The notes beneath the pieces were generated by a model. It was not told the DNA's origin. It saw nothing but the letters and a program-made list of their open reading frames with translations, and did not search any database. This document shows, piece after piece, positions 28,993 to 37,479 of a stretch of DNA of 64,000 nucleotides. Made by a program: the position numbers and the translations under genes. Numbering within the stretch: the first letter of the stretch is position 1; each line of letters begins with the position of its first letter. The stretch comes from Rathayibacter sp. Leaf185 (GTDB lineage Bacteria; Actinomycetota; Actinomycetes; Actinomycetales; Microbacteriaceae): the NCBI RefSeq assembly GCF_001423885.1, contig NZ_LMPP01000002.1, forward strand, positions 256,575 through 320,574, read 5' to 3'.

Positions 28993-29176
28993 GGTCGCCC
29001 CCGCCGATCCAGACATGCCCTGCGAGTACGTACACAACCGGTCCCTCCCGCCCAGGAGGGAACCGGAGTGGACTCGTTCCCGGCACAGGAGGACGCGGTT
29101 CCGGCGCCGACCGCCCACGAGACGACCCTCGAACTGCGCCCGCGACGACCCGACCCCCGATCGAGAGAAGAAGACG

Positions 29177-29506
29177 ATGACCGATCCCACTCCCCACCAG
29201 GTCGGCGGAGGCCGCCGCAGCCTGGGCGATTTCGCCGCGAAGCTCGCCGCTCTCACCGACGACGTGCTCTTCGAGGACGTCTGGAACCGCCCGGAGCTCT
29301 CGCCCCGAGACCGCAGCCTCCTCACCGTCGCCGTCCTCGCCGCCGGCGGCGACCTCGACCAGCTCGAGTTCCACCTCGGCCGCGGAGTGGAGAACGGTCT
29401 CACCCGGGACGAGCTGATCGAGGCGATCACCCATGTCGCCTTTTACGCCGGCTGGCCCAAGGGCATGGGCGCGATGACCGTCGCGAAGCGCGTCCTCACC
29501 GACTGA
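29177..29506 (+). CDS. Carboxymuconolactone decarboxylase family protein
   Basis: A 109-residue small helical CMD protein (WNRPELSPRDRSLLTVAVLAAGG, ELIEAITHVAFYAGWP). It lacks the CxxC pair of AhpD-type peroxidase partners, so it is closer to gamma-carboxymuconolactone decarboxylase-like enzymes. The ATG follows GAGAGAAGAAG. An alcohol dehydrogenase gene begins 52 bp downstream, and together they face the HTH-cupin-AKR unit. A full protocatechuate pathway is not present here, so the real substrate is open. Confidence 0.9.
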   Translation: MTDPTPHQVGGGRRSLGDFAAKLAALTDDVLFEDVWNRPELSPRDRSLLTVAVLAAGGDLDQLEFHLGRGVENGLTRDELIEAITHVAFYAGWPKGMGAMTVAKRVLTD

Positions 29507-29558
29507 CCGCCCGCTCCCGAACCCCACCTCACGACAGAAGAAGGAACCGGAAGAACCC

Positions 29559-30602
29559 ATGAGAGCAGCCTTCATGTTCGGCGCCGGCGACGTGCGCATC
29601 GAGAACGTCCCCGATCCCGAGATCCAGCACCCCACCGATGCCATCGTGCGCACGGTCCGCTCCTGCATCTGCGGCTCCGACCTGCACCCGTACCACTCCC
29701 TCCCCGCCTCGGAGCAGGGCACCCCGATGGGCCACGAGCTCATCGGGATCGTCGAGGAGACCGGCTCGGCCGTCTCCACCGTGAAGAAGGGCGACTTCGT
29801 CATCGTCCCCTTCTCCTTCAGCGACAACACCTGCTCCTTCTGCCGCGACGGATTCCACACCGCCTGCAAGCACGGCGGCTTCTACGGCACCCCCGAGGTC
29901 GGCGGCCTGCAGGCCGAGCTCTCCCGCATCCCGCTCGCCGACGGCAGCCTCGTCGTCGTTCCGGGCGTCACCGAGAACGACAGCGCGCTGTTCCCGAGCC
30001 TGCTGACCCTCTCGGACGTCTACCTCACCGGACACCACGCCGCCCACATGGGTCGCGTCGAACCGGGGAAGACCGTCACCGTCATCGGTGACGGCGCCGT
30101 GGGCCTCTCCGCCGTCCTCGCGGCGAAGCAGCTCGGCGCCGAGACGATCATCCTGATGGGCCGCCACACCGCGCGCACCGACCTCGGCCGCGACTTCGGC
30201 GCCACCCACGTCGTCGCCGCGCGCGGCGAAGAGGGCATCGCGGAGGTGAGGGAGATCACCGGCGGCGAAGGCAGCCACGTGGTCCTCGAGGCCGTCGGCC
30301 ACATGCCGGCCTACGAGCAGGCCTACGGGGTCGTCCGGCCCGGAGGCGTCATCTCCCGCGTCGGAGTGCCCCAGTACGAGGACGCCCCGGTCGGCTTCGG
30401 ATCCTTGTTCGGCACGAACATCACCCTCACGGGAGGACCCGCACCGGTCCGCGCGTACCTCGAGCAGGCGATCCCGCTGGTCCTCGACGGCACCATCGAC
30501 CCCGGCCGCGTCTTCGACCGGACCGTCACCCTCACCGACGTCCCCACCGGCTACACCGCCATGGACGCCCGCGAGGCCCTCAAGGTCCTCGTCACCGTCT
30601 GA
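29559..30602 (+). CDS. Zinc-dependent alcohol dehydrogenase
   Basis: A 347-residue medium-chain dehydrogenase. The catalytic zinc ligands are Cys in SCICGSDLHPY (near 37) and His-Glu in PMGHELIG (near 62); the Rossmann turn is VIGDGAVGLSAV near 178. The structural-zinc loop reads CSFCRDGFHTAC, with three Cys instead of the usual four, so that site may be altered. AGAAGGAAC lies about 8 nt upstream of the ATG. It is cotranscribed with the CMD gene and probably oxidises or reduces the same small carbonyl compound. Confidence 0.93.
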   Translation: MRAAFMFGAGDVRIENVPDPEIQHPTDAIVRTVRSCICGSDLHPYHSLPASEQGTPMGHELIGIVEETGSAVSTVKKGDFVIVPFSFSDNTCSFCRDGFHTACKHGGFYGTPEVGGLQAELSRIPLADGSLVVVPGVTENDSALFPSLLTLSDVYLTGHHAAHMGRVEPGKTVTVIGDGAVGLSAVLAAKQLGAETIILMGRHTARTDLGRDFGATHVVAARGEEGIAEVREITGGEGSHVVLEAVGHMPAYEQAYGVVRPGGVISRVGVPQYEDAPVGFGSLFGTNITLTGGPAPVRAYLEQAIPLVLDGTIDPGRVFDRTVTLTDVPTGYTAMDAREALKVLVTV

Positions 30603-30674
30603 ACCCGCACCGCCTCTCCGGCGGCTCCAGCGTCCTGCCGGGTGCTCGCGGTCAGGGCTCGCCCCACTGCTCGC

Positions 30675-30702
30675 TTGACACCCGGTGGCTATTAGTTATA
30701 GC
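30675..30702 (+). promoter_or_regulatory. Promoter of the hydrolase-TetR operon with inverted repeat
   Basis: TTGACA (30675-30680), 16-bp spacer, TATAGC (30697-30702). GCTAT (30688-30692) and ATAGC (30698-30702) form an inverted repeat across the -10 region, and TATAG/CTATA repeat again to 30713, a plausible site for the TetR protein encoded in the same operon. Confidence 0.5.
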
Positions 30703-30734
30703 TTCTGCCTATACCCACTAGCCTGGAGGCCGAA

Positions 30735-31583
30735 ATGCTCGAACACCTGATCACCGACGAGGGAACCATCGCCTACGACATCGCCGGGACCGGACCTCTC
30801 GTCGTCCTGGCGCACGGGATGGGCGACAGCCGGCACTCGTACCGGTTCCTCGTCCCCGAGCTCGTCGCCGCCGGGTTCCGGGTGGCGAACGTGGACATCC
30901 GCGGCTGCGGAGAATCCAGCACCGGCTGGTCCTCCTACGACCGGACGGCCATCGCCGGCGACCTGGTCGCCGTCGTGCGACACCTGGGCGGCCCCGCGGT
31001 CATCGTCGGCCAGTCCATCAGCGGGGGCGCGGCGACCATCGCCGCAGCGACGGCACCCGACGTGATCGCCGGGATCGTCGAGCTGGCCCCCTTCACCCGC
31101 AAGCAGTCCTTCGACCTCGTCGGCGTCCTCCGGCACAAGCACGTCCGCGCCGGGATGACCCAGCTCACTCGAGTCATGATGGGCAGCAGCCTCGCGGGGT
31201 GGATGAAGTACCTCGACATCGCGATCCCCGCCAAGCCGGCCGATTGGACGCTCGAACGGGCTCGCATCGAGACGTCGATGAGTCGGCCCGAGCGGATGGC
31301 GGTTCTGCACGCCATGACGAAGACCTCGCCGGCCGACGCGGGCGAGCACCTGGCAGCGGTCCGGTGCCCGGTGCTGATCATCGAGGGCAGCGCCGACCCG
31401 GACTGGGCCGATCCGCGCGCAGAGGGGATGCGCATCGTCGGCGATCTCCGCGCGGGCCTGGGTACCGTCGAGGTCATCGACGGAGCGGGGCACTACCCGC
31501 ACACGGAGACCCCCGCCGCCGTCCTCGCCCTCCTCCTCCCGTTCCTCGCGACGACTCTCCTCCCGACCTCGAGCGATGCCTAG
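30735..31583 (+). CDS. Alpha/beta hydrolase
   Basis: A 282-residue alpha/beta hydrolase. The nucleophile elbow is VGQSISGGAA (Ser near 95), with LAHGMGDSRHSY as oxyanion region, VDIRGCGESS, IEGSADPDW (Asp) and IDGAGHYPHTE (His). GGAGG lies 6-10 nt before the ATG. Its stop overlaps the tetR start by 8 bp, so hydrolase and regulator form one autoregulated unit; the hydrolase substrate is probably related to the TetR ligand. Confidence 0.92.
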   Translation: MLEHLITDEGTIAYDIAGTGPLVVLAHGMGDSRHSYRFLVPELVAAGFRVANVDIRGCGESSTGWSSYDRTAIAGDLVAVVRHLGGPAVIVGQSISGGAATIAAATAPDVIAGIVELAPFTRKQSFDLVGVLRHKHVRAGMTQLTRVMMGSSLAGWMKYLDIAIPAKPADWTLERARIETSMSRPERMAVLHAMTKTSPADAGEHLAAVRCPVLIIEGSADPDWADPRAEGMRIVGDLRAGLGTVEVIDGAGHYPHTETPAAVLALLLPFLATTLLPTSSDA

Positions 31584-32148
31584 AGCTGGTCCGGCGCCCG
31601 CGACCGTCATCCGGGTGGCTGCGGACCTGGCCGACGAGCTCAGCCCGGCGCACCTGAGCATGAGCGTCGTGGCCGACCGTCTGGGCGTGAGGGCTCCCTC
31701 GCTGTACAAGCACGTCGACGGGCTCGCCGACCTCACCCACCGGGTCGCCGTCCTAGGAGCCACCGAACTCGGCGATGCGCTCCGCGACGCGATGCAGGGT
31801 CGATCCGGCGGCGACGCCCTCGCGGCTGCGGCCCGGACGGTCCGCACCTACGTCAGGGAGCACCCGGGCCGCTACGCCGCCACCATCGGAGCCACCCCGA
31901 CCCGCCCCGACGACTCCCTGACCTCAGCACGGGAGCACGCCCTGCGCTCCTTCGCCGCCGTCCTGCACGGATACGACCTCGACCCCGGCCAGCAGATCCA
32001 CGCGATCCGCATGCTCCGCAGCACTCTGCACGGCTTCGCCGCTCTCGAGACCTCGAACGGATTCCCGATGAGCCCCGACGTCGAGGAGAGCTCCGCCTGG
32101 ATGGTCGACTTCATCGACCGCGGCCTCCGCGCGGCAGGACGATCGTGA
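31576..32148 (+). CDS. TetR/AcrR family transcriptional regulator
   Basis: A 190-residue repressor. The N-terminal helix-turn-helix (about 10-55) includes SMSVVADRLGVRAPSLYKHVDG, and the C-terminal part is a WHG-type ligand domain (MLRSTLHGFAALETSNGF). It overlaps the hydrolase gene by 8 bp and likely controls the shared promoter. The next gene converges on it with 60 bp between, containing the 12-bp palindrome CAGGACGTCCTG (32192-32203). Confidence 0.92.
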   Translation: MPRAGPAPATVIRVAADLADELSPAHLSMSVVADRLGVRAPSLYKHVDGLADLTHRVAVLGATELGDALRDAMQGRSGGDALAAAARTVRTYVREHPGRYAATIGATPTRPDDSLTSAREHALRSFAAVLHGYDLDPGQQIHAIRMLRSTLHGFAALETSNGFPMSPDVEESSAWMVDFIDRGLRAAGRS

Positions 32149-32208
32149 CCAGCGCGCCCCTCGCCACGAGTGACCCGTCGAGCTCGGGGTGCAGGACGTC
32201 CTGGTCGA

Positions 32209-33063
32209 TCAGATCTGCGTCCCGCGCTGCTCCCGCGGGCTGACGCCGTACCGGCGACGGTAGGCGGCGGCGAAGGCGGCGGGCGTGCCGTATCCGCAGG
32301 AGGCGGCGATCGACGCGACAGGGAGGTCGGAGCCGCGCAGCAGCTCGCGAGCGTGCTCCATCCTCAGAGCGGTCAGGTGCCGCATCGGAGTCGAGCCGGT
32401 CGTGGCCGAGAAGCAGCGGAGGAAGTGGAAGGGGCTGAGGTGCACGAGGGAGGCGAGCTCGTCCACCGTGACCGGGTCGGCGAGGTGTGCGGCGAGGTGC
32501 CCGGTCACGAGGTCGAGCTGCGCCCGAGACAGGCGCGGTCCGTTCGCGGGCCGGTCCGACTCCGGGAGGGACAGCAGGTGGGTCACGAGCGAGGTGCTGA
32601 CCGCGTCCGCCAGCAGCGGCGGCGCCCCGGCCCGCGCAGCGCGAGCCAGTTCGAGCATCGCGGAGCGCACGAAGTCGTCTCCGACGGCGAGGAAGTCGAG
32701 GCGGTCGGACGACGCCCCGGGAAGCGCCTCGAGGACTCCGGATACCAGCGGCGCGTCGATCGTGACATGCAGCGAGCGGAACGTCTCGTCGCTCGGGCTG
32801 CGCCAGGACGCGCGGATCTCGCGGCCGGGCGCCGTCGCGGCGGACCGCCCCGGGGACGCGAGCCCTCGCGCCCACCGTCCGTGCGGTCGGGCGCTCTCGA
32901 TGAGATAGGAGCCGGCGGTCACCAGGATCAGCTGGAGAGCCTCCGTCGCGGGCGCGGACACCTCGTGGTCGTGCGGATCGACGACCTCTCGCACGGCGAC
33001 GTCGGTCCACCCCGCGACGGGGCCGGTGAGCGGCGCAGAATCGCGGTCCGGCAGCGTGCTCAC
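32209..33063 (-). CDS. AraC family transcriptional regulator
   Basis: A 284-residue regulator: cupin-like sensor half (about 1-165) and C-terminal double helix-turn-helix (about 180-280; VTVDELASLVHLSPFHFLRC, SIAASCGYGTPAAFAAAYRR). The GTG start at 33063 overlaps the stop of the upstream SDR gene by 4 bp (GTGA), so the regulator is translated from the SDR transcript and probably controls that operon. Confidence 0.92.
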   Translation of the reverse strand: MSTLPDRDSAPLTGPVAGWTDVAVREVVDPHDHEVSAPATEALQLILVTAGSYLIESARPHGRWARGLASPGRSAATAPGREIRASWRSPSDETFRSLHVTIDAPLVSGVLEALPGASSDRLDFLAVGDDFVRSAMLELARAARAGAPPLLADAVSTSLVTHLLSLPESDRPANGPRLSRAQLDLVTGHLAAHLADPVTVDELASLVHLSPFHFLRCFSATTGSTPMRHLTALRMEHARELLRGSDLPVASIAASCGYGTPAAFAAAYRRRYGVSPREQRGTQI

Positions 33064-33872
33064 CGCACCGAGCCGAACGCCCGCACCGAGACGTCCTGCC
33101 ACTCGCGCCAGGTCTGCAGCCGTTCGGCGTAGAGGGCCTCGATGGCGGGCAGGACCGTGCCGAGGATGAGGCGGGCGGGCGGATCCTCCGCGTCGACGAG
33201 CTCCAGGATCGCCGCGCTCGTCGCCGCGGGGTCTCCGACGCCGAACTCCGGCCCGTCCGCGTGCACCGCCGCGTAGTCCGGCAGCTCGGCGCTCCGGCGG
33301 GAGCCTCGCGAGAGCCAGTCGGTGGCGTACGGGCCCGGCTCCACGCACGTGACGCGCACTCCGAAGGCCGCCACCTCCTGCCGGAGCGACTCGCTCAGTC
33401 CTTCCAGTGCCCACTTCGACGCGTGGTAGGCGCCGATGCCGGGGAAGGCGCGGACGCCGCCCTCGCTGGTGACCTGGAGCAGCCGGCCGCGCGAACGGCG
33501 GAGCGAGGGGAGCGCCGCCTGGGTCACCCAGAGGGCGCCGAAGAAGTTCGTCTCCATCTGCTCGCGGATCTCGCGCTCGGTCAGCTCCTCGACCATGCCG
33601 AAGTGCCCGTAGCCGGCGTTGTTCACCACGATGTCGATGCCGCCGAAGTGCTGCTCCACGCGATCGACTGCGGTGAGCACTTCCGTGCGGTCGGTCACGT
33701 CGAGCGCGAGCGGGAGCAGGCGCTCGGGGAATCGAGCGGCGAGGTCGGTGAGGCTGTCGATGTCGCGAGCTGTGGCCGCGACGCGGTCGCCGCGCTCGAG
33801 TGCAGCCTCGGCCCAGAGGCGTCCGAATCCGCTCGACGTGCCGGTGAGGAACCAGGTTCTCGAAGTCGTCAT
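33060..33872 (-). CDS. Short-chain dehydrogenase/reductase
   Basis: A 270-residue classical SDR. Cofactor motif TGTSSGFG (about 10-17), NNAGYGHFG (near 86), catalytic Tyr and Lys in YHASK (near 150). The length and the TSSGFGR variant resemble SDRs acting on small carbonyls or quinones; the substrate is unknown. GGAGA lies 8-12 nt before the ATG. Its stop overlaps the AraC gene start, and it is divergent from a LysR gene with 92 bp between. Confidence 0.93.
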   Translation of the reverse strand: MTTSRTWFLTGTSSGFGRLWAEAALERGDRVAATARDIDSLTDLAARFPERLLPLALDVTDRTEVLTAVDRVEQHFGGIDIVVNNAGYGHFGMVEELTEREIREQMETNFFGALWVTQAALPSLRRSRGRLLQVTSEGGVRAFPGIGAYHASKWALEGLSESLRQEVAAFGVRVTCVEPGPYATDWLSRGSRRSAELPDYAAVHADGPEFGVGDPAATSAAILELVDAEDPPARLILGTVLPAIEALYAERLQTWREWQDVSVRAFGSVR

Positions 33873-33952
33873 GCTGCGAGTCTCCGCTCATCGGAGTTCT
33901 TCCGGAAGCGAATGCTCGTCACCGTCAACAGTCCTCACTGGAATGTTGCGCG

Positions 33953-33958
33953 CATACT
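33953..33958 (+). promoter_or_regulatory. -10 element of the leaderless lysR gene
   Basis: CATACT, 6 nt before the ATG at 33965, in the 92-bp divergent region. Confidence 0.45.
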
Positions 33959-33964
33959 GGGACG

Positions 33965-34891
33965 ATGACGCTCGACGTGCATCCGCAGCTTCTCCGAGCA
34001 CTGGTGGCGGTGCTGCGCACAGGCTCCTTCACGGGGGCGTCGGAGGAGACCGGGTTCACCCAGTCGGCCGTCTCGAAGCAGATCGCCGCGCTCGAGGATG
34101 CCGTCGGCGCGTCGCTCTTCCAGCGCGGACCGCGGGGCGTCGTCCCCACTCCGGCCGCTCTCGGGGTCGCCCGGCACGCCGCGGCGGTCCTGGATCACCT
34201 CGACGCCGCGGCCCGCGAGGTCGCGGACCTCGGCCGGACGCCGCTCGGCAGGGTCACCCTCGGCTCATTCGCGACCGCCGCGATGCACCTCGCGCCGGAG
34301 GCGATCGCCCGCGTGACGCGCGCGCACCCCTCGATCGATGTCGCGCTCCTCGAGTCCTCGACCCCGGTGCAGCTCCGGCGGCTGCGCGCCGGGCGCCTCG
34401 ACCTCGCTGTCGTGGCCATCGGCTCGGAGCCCCACGAGTACGACCTCGCCGGCATCGACTCCGAGCCGCTGCCCGCCGGCGCCCTGCACGTCGCGGTGAG
34501 CGAGCGGCACCCCTGGGCGCACGCCCGCTCGCTGAGCCTCGAGGATCTCGCCGACGCCGACTGGGTGATCGGGCGGGGCGCGCGGGGCGAGCCGCAGTTC
34601 GGAGCGTGGCCGGCCCTCACGACGCCCAGGGTGGTCGCGGAGATCGACGGCTGGAGCAGCCGTCTCGGCTTCGTCGCCGCGGGCCTGGGCGTCACGACCG
34701 TGCCCGCCCTCGCGATCGCCGGCCTGCCGCGCGGGGTGGTCCCCGTTCCCGTCGAGGGGCCGCGCTGGGCGGCACGCTCGCTCCGGATCGCGTGGGTCGG
34801 ACCGGTCGGCGACGCGGCTCGGGTCGTCCGCTCCGCGCTGCACGCGGTCGCGGCCGAGATCGCGGCGGCGAGCGCCTCCGACCGGGGCTAG
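33965..34891 (+). CDS. LysR family transcriptional regulator
   Basis: A 308-residue regulator. Helix-turn-helix at about 5-65 (GSFTGASEETGFTQSAVSKQIAALE) and a periplasmic-binding-protein-like effector domain (about 90-300). The start agrees with the family and with the CATACT hexamer. It is divergent from the SDR-AraC operon, the usual target position for LysR proteins, and convergent with the SDR pair to its right. Confidence 0.94.
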   Translation: MTLDVHPQLLRALVAVLRTGSFTGASEETGFTQSAVSKQIAALEDAVGASLFQRGPRGVVPTPAALGVARHAAAVLDHLDAAAREVADLGRTPLGRVTLGSFATAAMHLAPEAIARVTRAHPSIDVALLESSTPVQLRRLRAGRLDLAVVAIGSEPHEYDLAGIDSEPLPAGALHVAVSERHPWAHARSLSLEDLADADWVIGRGARGEPQFGAWPALTTPRVVAEIDGWSSRLGFVAAGLGVTTVPALAIAGLPRGVVPVPVEGPRWAARSLRIAWVGPVGDAARVVRSALHAVAAEIAAASASDRG

Positions 34892-34916
34892 GGGCCGGTC
34901 AGGTCGCGGGAGCGTC

Positions 34917-35657
34917 TCAGGCGAGGCCGCCGTTGACGAAGACCACCTGCCCGTTGACCCAGCGGCCCGGGCCGGCCAGGAACGCGACGGTCTCGGCGAT
35001 GTCCTCCGGCTGACCGAGCCGCTCGAGCGGCACCGCGCCGGCCAGGCGGCCGATCTCCTCCTCCGTCTTGCCGTCGAGGAAGAGGGGAGTGGCGGTCGGT
35101 CCGGGAGCGACGGCGTTGACGGTGATGTCCCTGCCGCGCAGCTCCCGGGCGAGCACGAGCGTGAGTGCCTCGACGGCCGCCTTCGACGCCGCGTACGGCG
35201 CGTAGGTGGCGAACGAGGTGCGAGTGACGCTGGTCGAGAAGGTGATCAGCGCGCCTCCGGGTCGCAGTCTCGTCGCGGCGAGCTGCGCGATCACGAAGGG
35301 TCCGCGGATGTTGGTGCGGTGCATCCGATCCAGATCGGCGAGATCGAAGGTCGCGACGGGGCCGAGAATCATGATGCCGGCCGTGTTCACCACGACGTCG
35401 AGGCCGCCGAGCGCCTCCTCCGCCTCGGTGAAGGCCGCGGCCATCGCGGTCTCGTCCGCGATGTCTCCGCCGACGACGACGGCCTCGACGCCGTGCGCGC
35501 GGACCCCCTCGGCGACCTCCTCCGCGCGGCCGCGGTTCCCGGCGTAGTGGACGGCGACCGCGATGCCGTCGCGGGCGAGCCGCTCCACGACGGCGCGGCC
35601 GATCCCTCCGGAGCCGCCGGTCACGAGGGCGGTGCGGGCCTGGTCCTGTGCGGTCAT
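34917..35657 (-). CDS. Short-chain dehydrogenase/reductase (3-oxoacyl-ACP reductase-like)
   Basis: A 246-residue classical SDR: TGGSGGIGRAV (about 13-23), NTAGIMILG (near 92; Asn-Thr instead of Asn-Asn), catalytic Tyr-Lys in PYAASKAAVE (near 158), and a C-terminal WVNGQVVFVNGGLA typical of FabG-like members. The ATG overlaps the stop of the upstream SDR gene by 4 bp (ATGA), so the two SDRs are coupled. The substrate is unknown. Confidence 0.93.
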   Translation of the reverse strand: MTAQDQARTALVTGGSGGIGRAVVERLARDGIAVAVHYAGNRGRAEEVAEGVRAHGVEAVVVGGDIADETAMAAAFTEAEEALGGLDVVVNTAGIMILGPVATFDLADLDRMHRTNIRGPFVIAQLAATRLRPGGALITFSTSVTRTSFATYAPYAASKAAVEALTLVLARELRGRDITVNAVAPGPTATPLFLDGKTEEEIGRLAGAVPLERLGQPEDIAETVAFLAGPGRWVNGQVVFVNGGLA

Positions 35658-36586
35658 CGGTTCTCTCCCTGAGCTGTGGTCCGTGCGGGGGCGTCGGTGT
35701 CGGTGGGGGCGAGGAGATCCTGCATCCGGATCCGCTCGTAGAACTCGCGGCGCACGGCGTCGCCGAGCTCGAAGACGCGGGCGGCGCCGTCGTCGGCCGG
35801 GTCGATGACGACCCGGAAGGGCCGCTCACCGCGGGGCAGGCCGACCACGCGCGCGATCTCGACCGCGATCTCCCGCGGATCGGCATCGCTCGGTGCGAGT
35901 TCGGCGAGGCGCGCCGAGACGTCGTCCATCAGCCCCGGGTAACGGTCGTCGTAGGCGGCGGCGATCTCGGCGCGTGCTGCCCGCCCCGCGTGCGCGAAGT
36001 GGTTCGTCCCCGTCGTGTAGGAGCCGGGCACGACGATCACGGTGTCGATGCCGAAGCGCGCGACCTCGGCCGCGTAGCCGACGGCGAGCGCATCCTCGGC
36101 CGCCTTGGCCGCGAAGTAGGGCCCGAGGTAGGGCGGGGTGCCGCCGCGCGAGCTCGACGAGCCCACCCAGACGAGCAGGCCGTCCTCCTGCGCCCGGAGG
36201 ATCGGCAGCACCGCGTGGTTGAGCCTCTGCGTCGAGAGGACGTTGACGTCGTAGACCTCGGCCAGCTGCTCCACGGTGAACGCCTCGGTCGGCCCGAGGA
36301 CCATGTGACCGGCGTTGTGCACGACGACGTCGATGCGCTCGCTCTCCTGGGCGATCCGCGCGACGGCGTCGTCGACGGACGCCTGGTCGGAGACGTCGAG
36401 CTCGATCGGGCGCAGATCGACGCCGTGCTCGACGGCGAAGGCTCGGGCCTCCTCGGCGGCGGGAGCGTTCCGCCCGTCCATCGCCCGCATCCCCGCGTAG
36501 ACGCGGTGGCCCGCGAGAGCGAGCTCGCGCACGGTCATGGCCCCGAATCCGCTCGAGGCGCCCGACACGATCACAGTTCTCGACAT
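35654..36586 (-). CDS. Short-chain dehydrogenase/reductase
   Basis: A 310-residue SDR with a longer C-terminus than its neighbours. SGASSGFGAMTV (about 8-19), HNAGHMVLG (near 92), catalytic residues in GPYFAAKAAED (near 157), then PGSYTTGTNHF. The ATG at 36586 was chosen because AAAGGA lies 6-11 nt upstream. The upstream region carries two copies of a 13-bp direct repeat 21 bp apart. Translationally coupled to the next SDR. Confidence 0.92.
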   Translation of the reverse strand: MSRTVIVSGASSGFGAMTVRELALAGHRVYAGMRAMDGRNAPAAEEARAFAVEHGVDLRPIELDVSDQASVDDAVARIAQESERIDVVVHNAGHMVLGPTEAFTVEQLAEVYDVNVLSTQRLNHAVLPILRAQEDGLLVWVGSSSSRGGTPPYLGPYFAAKAAEDALAVGYAAEVARFGIDTVIVVPGSYTTGTNHFAHAGRAARAEIAAAYDDRYPGLMDDVSARLAELAPSDADPREIAVEIARVVGLPRGERPFRVVIDPADDGAARVFELGDAVRREFYERIRMQDLLAPTDTDAPARTTAQGENR

Positions 36587-36650
36587 GGTGGTCCTTTCGT
36601 GGGGAGAACGGGTCCCTCCCACTCTCGATCGGGTGCAGCTGCCGCGCTGT

Positions 36651-36684
36651 CGCGATCCTGCGCGCAAGGAGCGCGATCCTGCGC
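36651..36684. repeat. Two direct copies of a 13-bp repeat upstream of the coupled SDR genes
   Basis: CGCGATCCTGCGC at 36651-36663 and 36672-36684, 21 bp from start to start (two helical turns). The copies lie in the 111-bp gap between the SDR pair and the next SDR, 65-98 bp upstream of the SDR pair's ATG. Likely a tandem regulator site. Confidence 0.5.
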
Positions 36685-36697
36685 ACTCTCTCGAGGC

Positions 36698-37423
36698 TCA
36701 GGGAGCCGACGGCGATCGGAAGGGCGCGTAGAGCTCCTCCGGTGCGCGGTGGAGCTGCGCCTTGACCTCGGCGGTCTCGCCGTCGAGCGCCTCGGCGCGT
36801 CCGGCCGCGAGCGCGTCGAGCGCGAGTGCGACGGCGGCGCGGGGATGGTTCTTCGGGATGTCCCAGCCGGCCATCATGTCCGTGTCCGTCGAGGACAGGT
36901 GCACGCCGACGACCCGGGTGCCCTGGCTCGCCAGCTCGAGCCTGGTGCTGTTGGTCAGCTGCCACTCGGCGGCCTTCGCCGCCGCGTACGCCCCGTTGCC
37001 CGGGTGGACGCGGAAGGAGAGCAGCGACATGACGTTCACGATCGCGCCGCCGCCGTTCCGCTCGAGGACGGGGGCGAACGCGCGGGTCATCGCGAGGGTG
37101 CCGAAGAAGTGCGTGTCCATCTCGGCCCGGATCGCATCGAGGTCGCCCGTCACCAGGTTCTGCAGGGTCGCGATCCCCGCGTTGTTGATGAGCAGGTCGA
37201 CATCGCCTGCCCGGGCTGCGGCGTCTGCGACCTGCTCCGGATCCGTGATGTCGAGCCGGATCGTCTCGACTCGCGGATCGTCCCGCAGTCCCTCGAGACT
37301 CGGGAGGCTGCGGGCCGTCGCGTACACGCGGCGCGCTCCGCGCTCGAGCAGCTCCTCGACGAAGTGCCTTCCCAGTCCTCTGCCGGCGCCGGTGACGAGT
37401 GCGGTCGCTCCTGTGATGTCCAT
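36698..37423 (-). CDS. Short-chain dehydrogenase/reductase under MerR control
   Basis: A 241-residue SDR: TGAGRGLGRHFV (about 10-21), NNAGIATLQ (near 80), catalytic AYAAAK (near 144), STDTDMMAG after it. It is divergent from a merR gene, and its promoter has the long spacer with central palindrome that MerR activators need. TACGGT lies 6 nt before the ATG, so the transcript is probably leaderless. The pair suggests an inducible reductase for a reactive carbonyl or drug. Confidence 0.93.
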   Translation of the reverse strand: MDITGATALVTGAGRGLGRHFVEELLERGARRVYATARSLPSLEGLRDDPRVETIRLDITDPEQVADAAARAGDVDLLINNAGIATLQNLVTGDLDAIRAEMDTHFFGTLAMTRAFAPVLERNGGGAIVNVMSLLSFRVHPGNGAYAAAKAAEWQLTNSTRLELASQGTRVVGVHLSSTDTDMMAGWDIPKNHPRAAVALALDALAAGRAEALDGETAEVKAQLHRAPEELYAPFRSPSAP

Positions 37424-37429
37424 GTCGTC

Positions 37430-37461
37430 ACCGTAGGATCTGACATCAGTGTCAGCTTCAA
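37430..37461 (-). promoter_or_regulatory. MerR-type promoter and operator of the SDR gene
   Basis: Minus strand: TTGAAG (37456-37461), a 20-bp spacer and TACGGT (37430-37435). The spacer holds the perfect inverted repeat CTGACA-TCAG-TGTCAG (37440-37455). A 19-20 bp spacer with a centred dyad is the classic layout of MerR-activated promoters. Confidence 0.75.
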
Positions 37462-37479
37462 GAGGCCGGGGGAAACGGG

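Noticed and set aside
29023-29060. GTACGTAC and CCCTCC/GGAGGG elements as the operator of the HTH regulator
   Set aside because: They are too short to assign without a second site or comparison; mentioned only as possible.
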